A stretch of 64,000 nt of DNA from Flavobacterium sp. 102. Lineage in GTDB: Bacteria; Bacteroidota; Bacteroidia; Flavobacteriales; Flavobacteriaceae. The translations under genes were made by a program, and so were the position numbers. Positions 60,973-64,000 of this stretch are shown piece after piece. Within the stretch, counting starts at the first letter, position 1. Each line of letters starts with the position of its first letter. The stretch spans positions 1,240,001 through 1,304,000 of the forward strand of contig NZ_RBKX01000001.1 of the NCBI RefSeq assembly GCF_003634615.1. The letters are read 5' to 3'. The notes below the pieces were generated by a model. That model saw nothing but the letters and a program-made list of their open reading frames with translations, was not told the DNA's origin and made no database searches.

Positions 60973-62001
60973 CTATTTTATAAGTATGCTTCTGAATTTC
61001 GGAATATTTTTAAGCGCCATTCCAGTACCGCGAACTACCGCTCTTAATGGATCTTCAGCAATGTAAACCGGTAAATCTGTTTTTTGAGAAATACGTTTGT
61101 CCAAACCTCTCAGCATCGAACCTCCACCAGCAAGATAAATACCTGTATTATAAATATCGGCAGCTAATTCCGGTGGTGTTTGTGATAAGGTTTCCATAAT
61201 TGCATCTTCGATACGTTGGATGGATTTGTCTAAGGCTTTGGCGATTTCTCTATAGGATACTTCAACTTGTTTTGGTTTTCCGGTCAATAAGTCACGACCT
61301 TGTACCGACATGTCATCCGGTGGTGTTTCTAAATCATCCGTAGCCGCTCCAATAGTAATTTTGATTTTCTCAGCAGTGCTTTCCCCAACGAATAAATTGT
61401 GTTGGGTTCTCATGTAGTAAACGATATCATTGGTAAAAACGTCACCGGCAATTTTAACCGATTTGTCACAAACTATTCCGCCTAAAGCAATAACTGCAAT
61501 TTCAGTTGTTCCACCACCAATATCAACAATCATGTTTCCTTTGGGTTGCATAATATCGATACCGATACCAATGGCTGCGGCCATTGGTTCGTGGATTAAG
61601 TATACTTCTTTTCCGTTTACGCGCTCACACGATTCTTTTACAGCACGCATTTCTACTTCGGTAATACCCGAAGGGATACAAACGACCATGCGAAGTGCCG
61701 GAGTAAACATTTTTTTCTTTAGAGCCGGAATGCTTTTGATGAACATACTGATCATTTTTTCAGATGCATCAAAATCAGCAATAACCCCATCTTTCAAAGG
61801 ACGAATGGTCTTGATGTTTTCATGGGTTTTACCCTGCATCATATTGGCTTCTTTACCAACCGCTATGATTTTACCTGATATTCGGTCACGAGCTACAATT
61901 GAGGGGCTATCAATTACAACTTTGTCATTGTGAATTATCAGTGTGTTTGCTGTACCAAGGTCAATTGCTATATCCTCGGTCATGAAATCAAAAAATCCCA
62001 T
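60973..62001 (-). CDS. mreB: Rod shape-determining protein MreB
   Basis: A 342-residue bacterial actin that positions the cell-wall elongation complex. AIDLGTANTLIIHNDKVVID (from about residue 12) is the phosphate-1 loop, VDIGGGTTEIAVIALGGIV the phosphate-2 loop, and GIYLAGGGSMLRGLDKRISQ the adenosine site; RALPALK-type and HEPMAAAIG segments are also typical. Length is standard. It heads the mre operon. A TAACTTTG -7 element lies on the minus strand at 62045-62052, in the gap to purH, so the operon probably has its own promoter. Confidence 0.97.
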   Translation of the reverse strand: MGFFDFMTEDIAIDLGTANTLIIHNDKVVIDSPSIVARDRISGKIIAVGKEANMMQGKTHENIKTIRPLKDGVIADFDASEKMISMFIKSIPALKKKMFTPALRMVVCIPSGITEVEMRAVKESCERVNGKEVYLIHEPMAAAIGIGIDIMQPKGNMIVDIGGGTTEIAVIALGGIVCDKSVKIAGDVFTNDIVYYMRTQHNLFVGESTAEKIKITIGAATDDLETPPDDMSVQGRDLLTGKPKQVEVSYREIAKALDKSIQRIEDAIMETLSQTPPELAADIYNTGIYLAGGGSMLRGLDKRISQKTDLPVYIAEDPLRAVVRGTGMALKNIPKFRSILIK

Positions 62002-62044
62002 AAGTCTTTTAAGGGTTTAAACGTTTATATAAAATTTTAACGCA

Positions 62045-62052
62045 CAAAGTTA
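62045..62052 (-). promoter_or_regulatory. Promoter -7 element of the mre operon
   Basis: CAAAGTTA on the plus strand reads TAACTTTG on the minus strand, a perfect TAnnTTTG, 43 bases before the mreB ATG and close behind the purH stop. No good -33 element was found at the expected distance. Confidence 0.5.
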
Positions 62053-62058
62053 AACAAA

Positions 62059-63585
62059 TTAATGTTTAAAATGACGTGTGCCTGTAAATACCATCGCAAC
62101 TTTATTTTCGTTGCAAAAATTAATGCTCAACTCATCTTTTATCGAACCGCCGGGTTGAATAACCGCCGTAATTCCTGCGTTGTGAGCAATTTCTACACAA
62201 TCCGGAAAAGGGAAAAATGCATCACTTGCCATTACAGCACCGTTCAAATCAAATCCAAAAGTGTTTGCTTTTTCAATTGCTTGTTTCAAAGCATCTACTC
62301 GCGAAGTTTGACCGGTTCCCGATGCTACTAATGTACTGTTTTTTGCAAATACAATCGTGTTTGATTTGGTATTTTTACAAATTTTTGAAGCAAATAATAA
62401 ATCATCGATTTCTTGTTCACTAGGCTTTGTAGTAGTAACGTAATTTAGGTGTGTTTTATTGTCCGTAATGTTGTTTCTGTCTTGTACTAATAAACCGTTC
62501 AAACAGGTTCTCACTTGACGGTTTGGCAATGCTACATCATGTTGCACTAAAAGAATTCTGTTTTTCTTTTCAGATAAAATGACAATGGCTTCGTCATCAT
62601 AACTTGGCGCGATTACAACTTCGCAGAATAAGCTGTTGATTTCATTGGCTGTTGCCAAATCGATTTTGTGATTAGCAATCAATACACCGCCAAAAGCAGA
62701 AGTTGGATCACCGGCCAGCGCCGCCAAATAAGCTTCTTTTATGGTACTTCTTGTGGCCAATCCGCAAGCATTATTGTGTTTTAAGATGGCAAAGGTTGGT
62801 TCGTTTTCTTTGAATTCTAATATTAAGTTTACCGCAGCATCAACATCTAGTAAATTGTTGTATGACAATTCTTTACCGTGTAATTTGGTGAACATTTGGT
62901 CAAATTCGCCAAAGAAAAATCCTTTTTGATGTGGATTTTCTCCATAACGCAATACTTGTCCGTTATCAATACTGGCTTTAAAAATCGTTTCATCTGTATT
63001 GAAATAATTGAAAATAGCACTGTCATAATTTGAAGAAACATGAAATGCTTTTGAGGCCATCATTTTTCTTTGTTCCAATGTCGTAGCGCCATTTTGAGTC
63101 GATATCAAATCCAACAAAAGAGCATATTCGTTTACCGAAGCTACAATTACGGTGTCTTTGAAATTTTTCGCGGCAGCGCGAATTAACGAAATACCGCCAA
63201 TGTCAATTTTTTCTATAATATCTGCTTCACTTGCTCCTGAAGCTACCGTTTTTTCAAATGGGTATAAATCTACAATCACTAAGTCAATTTGAGGAATGTC
63301 AAACTCCTTCATTTGTTCTACATCCGAAGAATTGTCTTGACGATTTAAGATGCCGCCAAAAATTTTTGGATGTAATGTTTTTACTCTTCCGCCCAAAATT
63401 TCAGGGAACGAAGTGATTTCTTCTACAGGAACCACAGGAATTCCTAATTTGTTGATGAATTCTTCGGTTCCGCCCGTTGAATAAAGGGTTACATTTTGTT
63501 CATGTAGTTTTCGAACAATTGGCTCTAAACCCTCTTTTGAAAAGACTGAAATTAAGGCTGATTGGATTGTTTTTTGTGTGCTCAT
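62059..63585 (-). CDS. purH: Bifunctional AICAR formyltransferase / IMP cyclohydrolase
   Basis: A 508-residue enzyme for the last two steps of purine synthesis, AICAR to FAICAR and then IMP. The N-terminal MGS-fold cyclohydrolase covers about 1-190 (SVFSKEGLEPIVRKLHEQ, LYSTGGTEEF, GGRVKTLHPKIFGGIL), and the formyltransferase follows with LRYGENPHQKGFFFGE, ILKHNNACGLATRS and DAFFPFPDCVEIAHNAGITA. Length agrees with the family. It has a promoter match just upstream and lies ahead of the mre operon on the same strand. Confidence 0.96.
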   Translation of the reverse strand: MSTQKTIQSALISVFSKEGLEPIVRKLHEQNVTLYSTGGTEEFINKLGIPVVPVEEITSFPEILGGRVKTLHPKIFGGILNRQDNSSDVEQMKEFDIPQIDLVIVDLYPFEKTVASGASEADIIEKIDIGGISLIRAAAKNFKDTVIVASVNEYALLLDLISTQNGATTLEQRKMMASKAFHVSSNYDSAIFNYFNTDETIFKASIDNGQVLRYGENPHQKGFFFGEFDQMFTKLHGKELSYNNLLDVDAAVNLILEFKENEPTFAILKHNNACGLATRSTIKEAYLAALAGDPTSAFGGVLIANHKIDLATANEINSLFCEVVIAPSYDDEAIVILSEKKNRILLVQHDVALPNRQVRTCLNGLLVQDRNNITDNKTHLNYVTTTKPSEQEIDDLLFASKICKNTKSNTIVFAKNSTLVASGTGQTSRVDALKQAIEKANTFGFDLNGAVMASDAFFPFPDCVEIAHNAGITAVIQPGGSIKDELSINFCNENKVAMVFTGTRHFKH

Positions 63586-63607
63586 TGTGTAGTTGTGTTT
63601 AAGGGGA

Positions 63608-63638
63608 CAAAAGTAGTTTTTTTAATGGCAAAATTCAA
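63608..63638 (-). promoter_or_regulatory. Promoter of purH
   Basis: On the minus strand TTG (63638-63636), 20 bases, then TACTTTTG (63615-63608) fit the Bacteroidota promoter form. The purH ATG follows 22 bases later. Confidence 0.65.
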
Positions 63639-63749
63639 GCAAGAATTGTAACAATATTTTGTTTTTTGACACAAATAAGTCTGTGTACAAAACAATAGGG
63701 ATTTTCAATATTTTTATTGAAATTTACCATGACTAAAATCAGCGATAAA

Positions 63750-64000
63750 TGTTACTCTACCTAAGACTGCTAAAAGAAAGTTTTGCCTTTGCCATGAATG
63801 CTTTGCGAAACAATAAATTGCGTACGATGCTTTCCTTATTAGGCGTTACCATTGGAATATTTTCCATCATTGCGGTTTTAGCAGCAGTAGATTCTTTAGA
63901 TCGAAAAATAAAAGCGGATTTAAGTTCGTTAGATAAAAACACCATTTATTTAACAAGCATGTCTTTTGGTCCAACTGATATTCCGAGATGGAAACGCGAC
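63750..64000 (+). CDS. ABC transporter permease (MacB/FtsX type), partial at the right edge
   Basis: The first 83 codons from an ATG at 63750. The start MLLYLRLLKESFAFAMNALR, with NNKLRTMLSLLGVTIGIFSI and a hydrophobic helix, is the standard beginning of MacB-type permeases, followed by the periplasmic part (SLDRKIKADLSSLDKNTIYL). Such permeases work with an ATPase and a membrane-fusion protein in export of antibiotics, peptides or lipoproteins; the partner genes lie beyond the window. Divergent from purH, with a 164-bp gap containing the purH promoter. Confidence 0.85.

Overview
The window looks like a chromosome segment from a Flavobacterium-type bacterium (Bacteroidota, Flavobacteriaceae). 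The DNA is AT-rich. The supporting gene families are a SusC/SusD pair, two proteins with type IX secretion (T9SS) sorting tails, GYDIA-type GHMP kinase and class II HMG-CoA reductase (bacterial mevalonate route), and POT peptide transporters. Several genes are preceded by the Bacteroidota promoter form TTTG/TTG, about 19-21 bases, then TAnnTTTG. Shine-Dalgarno sequences are generally not visible. Genes are dense: no gene-free stretch exceeds about 210 bases, and the longer gaps hold promoters, operators, terminators or short repeats.

Layout. (1) 1-3009, minus: an edge-truncated UbiA-type prenyltransferase, mevalonate kinase, a small four-helix-bundle protein cassette, and diphosphomevalonate decarboxylase. 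(2) 3101-5944: tspO facing a T9SS-secreted FnIII/DUF11-type protein. (3) 6014-18740, minus: a starch/maltose catabolic operon (sugar transporter, beta-phosphoglucomutase, GH65 phosphorylase, GH13, GH31, GH13) followed by three tightly packed genes of other function (glycerophosphodiesterase, YhiN-type flavoprotein, SnoaL-like lipoprotein). (4) A LacI-family regulator, then a divergent plus-strand operon susC-susD-susE-like-GH13 amylase (20166-28839). A palindromic LacI operator lies before susC and a degenerate copy before the transporter, so one regulator probably controls both arms. (5) 28960-34045, plus: AsmA-like protein, HMG-CoA reductase, GYDIA kinase. (6) 34098-41571, minus: a PpiD-like foldase, then the coaX operon (coaX, beta-barrel protein, TPR protein, lptC, small membrane protein, CNNM/CBS protein). 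(7) tRNA-Phe followed by a GIY-YIG nuclease gene and a broken second copy of the tRNA 3' half. (8) 42312-47937, plus: dipeptidyl peptidase IV and two POT transporters. (9) 48071-55746: secreted thioredoxin-like protein, comEC, NlpC/P60 lipoprotein, lpxB, surE, tail-specific protease. (10) 55790-63585, minus: coiled-coil protein and the cell-shape cluster mreB-mreC-mreD-mrdA-rodA, with purH upstream; the start of an ABC permease lies at the right edge.

How the genes work together. Extracellular starch would be cut by the T9SS amylase, bound and imported as oligosaccharides by SusC/D/E, trimmed in the periplasm by GH13 and GH31 enzymes, and moved into the cytoplasm by the transporter. There the GH65 enzyme and PgmB would convert maltose to glucose and glucose 6-phosphate. 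Four mevalonate-pathway genes sit in two groups about 30 kb apart; no canonical phosphomevalonate kinase is seen, and the GYDIA kinase is the natural candidate.

The most unusual feature is at 41704-42199. An intact tRNA-Phe(GAA) is followed by its terminator, a 95-codon GIY-YIG nuclease gene, and then a relic that restarts exactly 3' of the anticodon and repeats the rest of the tRNA plus terminator. This looks like a small homing-type insertion in which the element supplies a replacement tRNA 3' half. A second theme is small repeats: TCCCGAA-NN-TTCGGGA palindromes (one in frame in mvaD, one in an intergenic repeat, a variant in the tRNA relic), and seven-base tandem arrays flanking the four-helix-bundle gene and between mreB and mreC.
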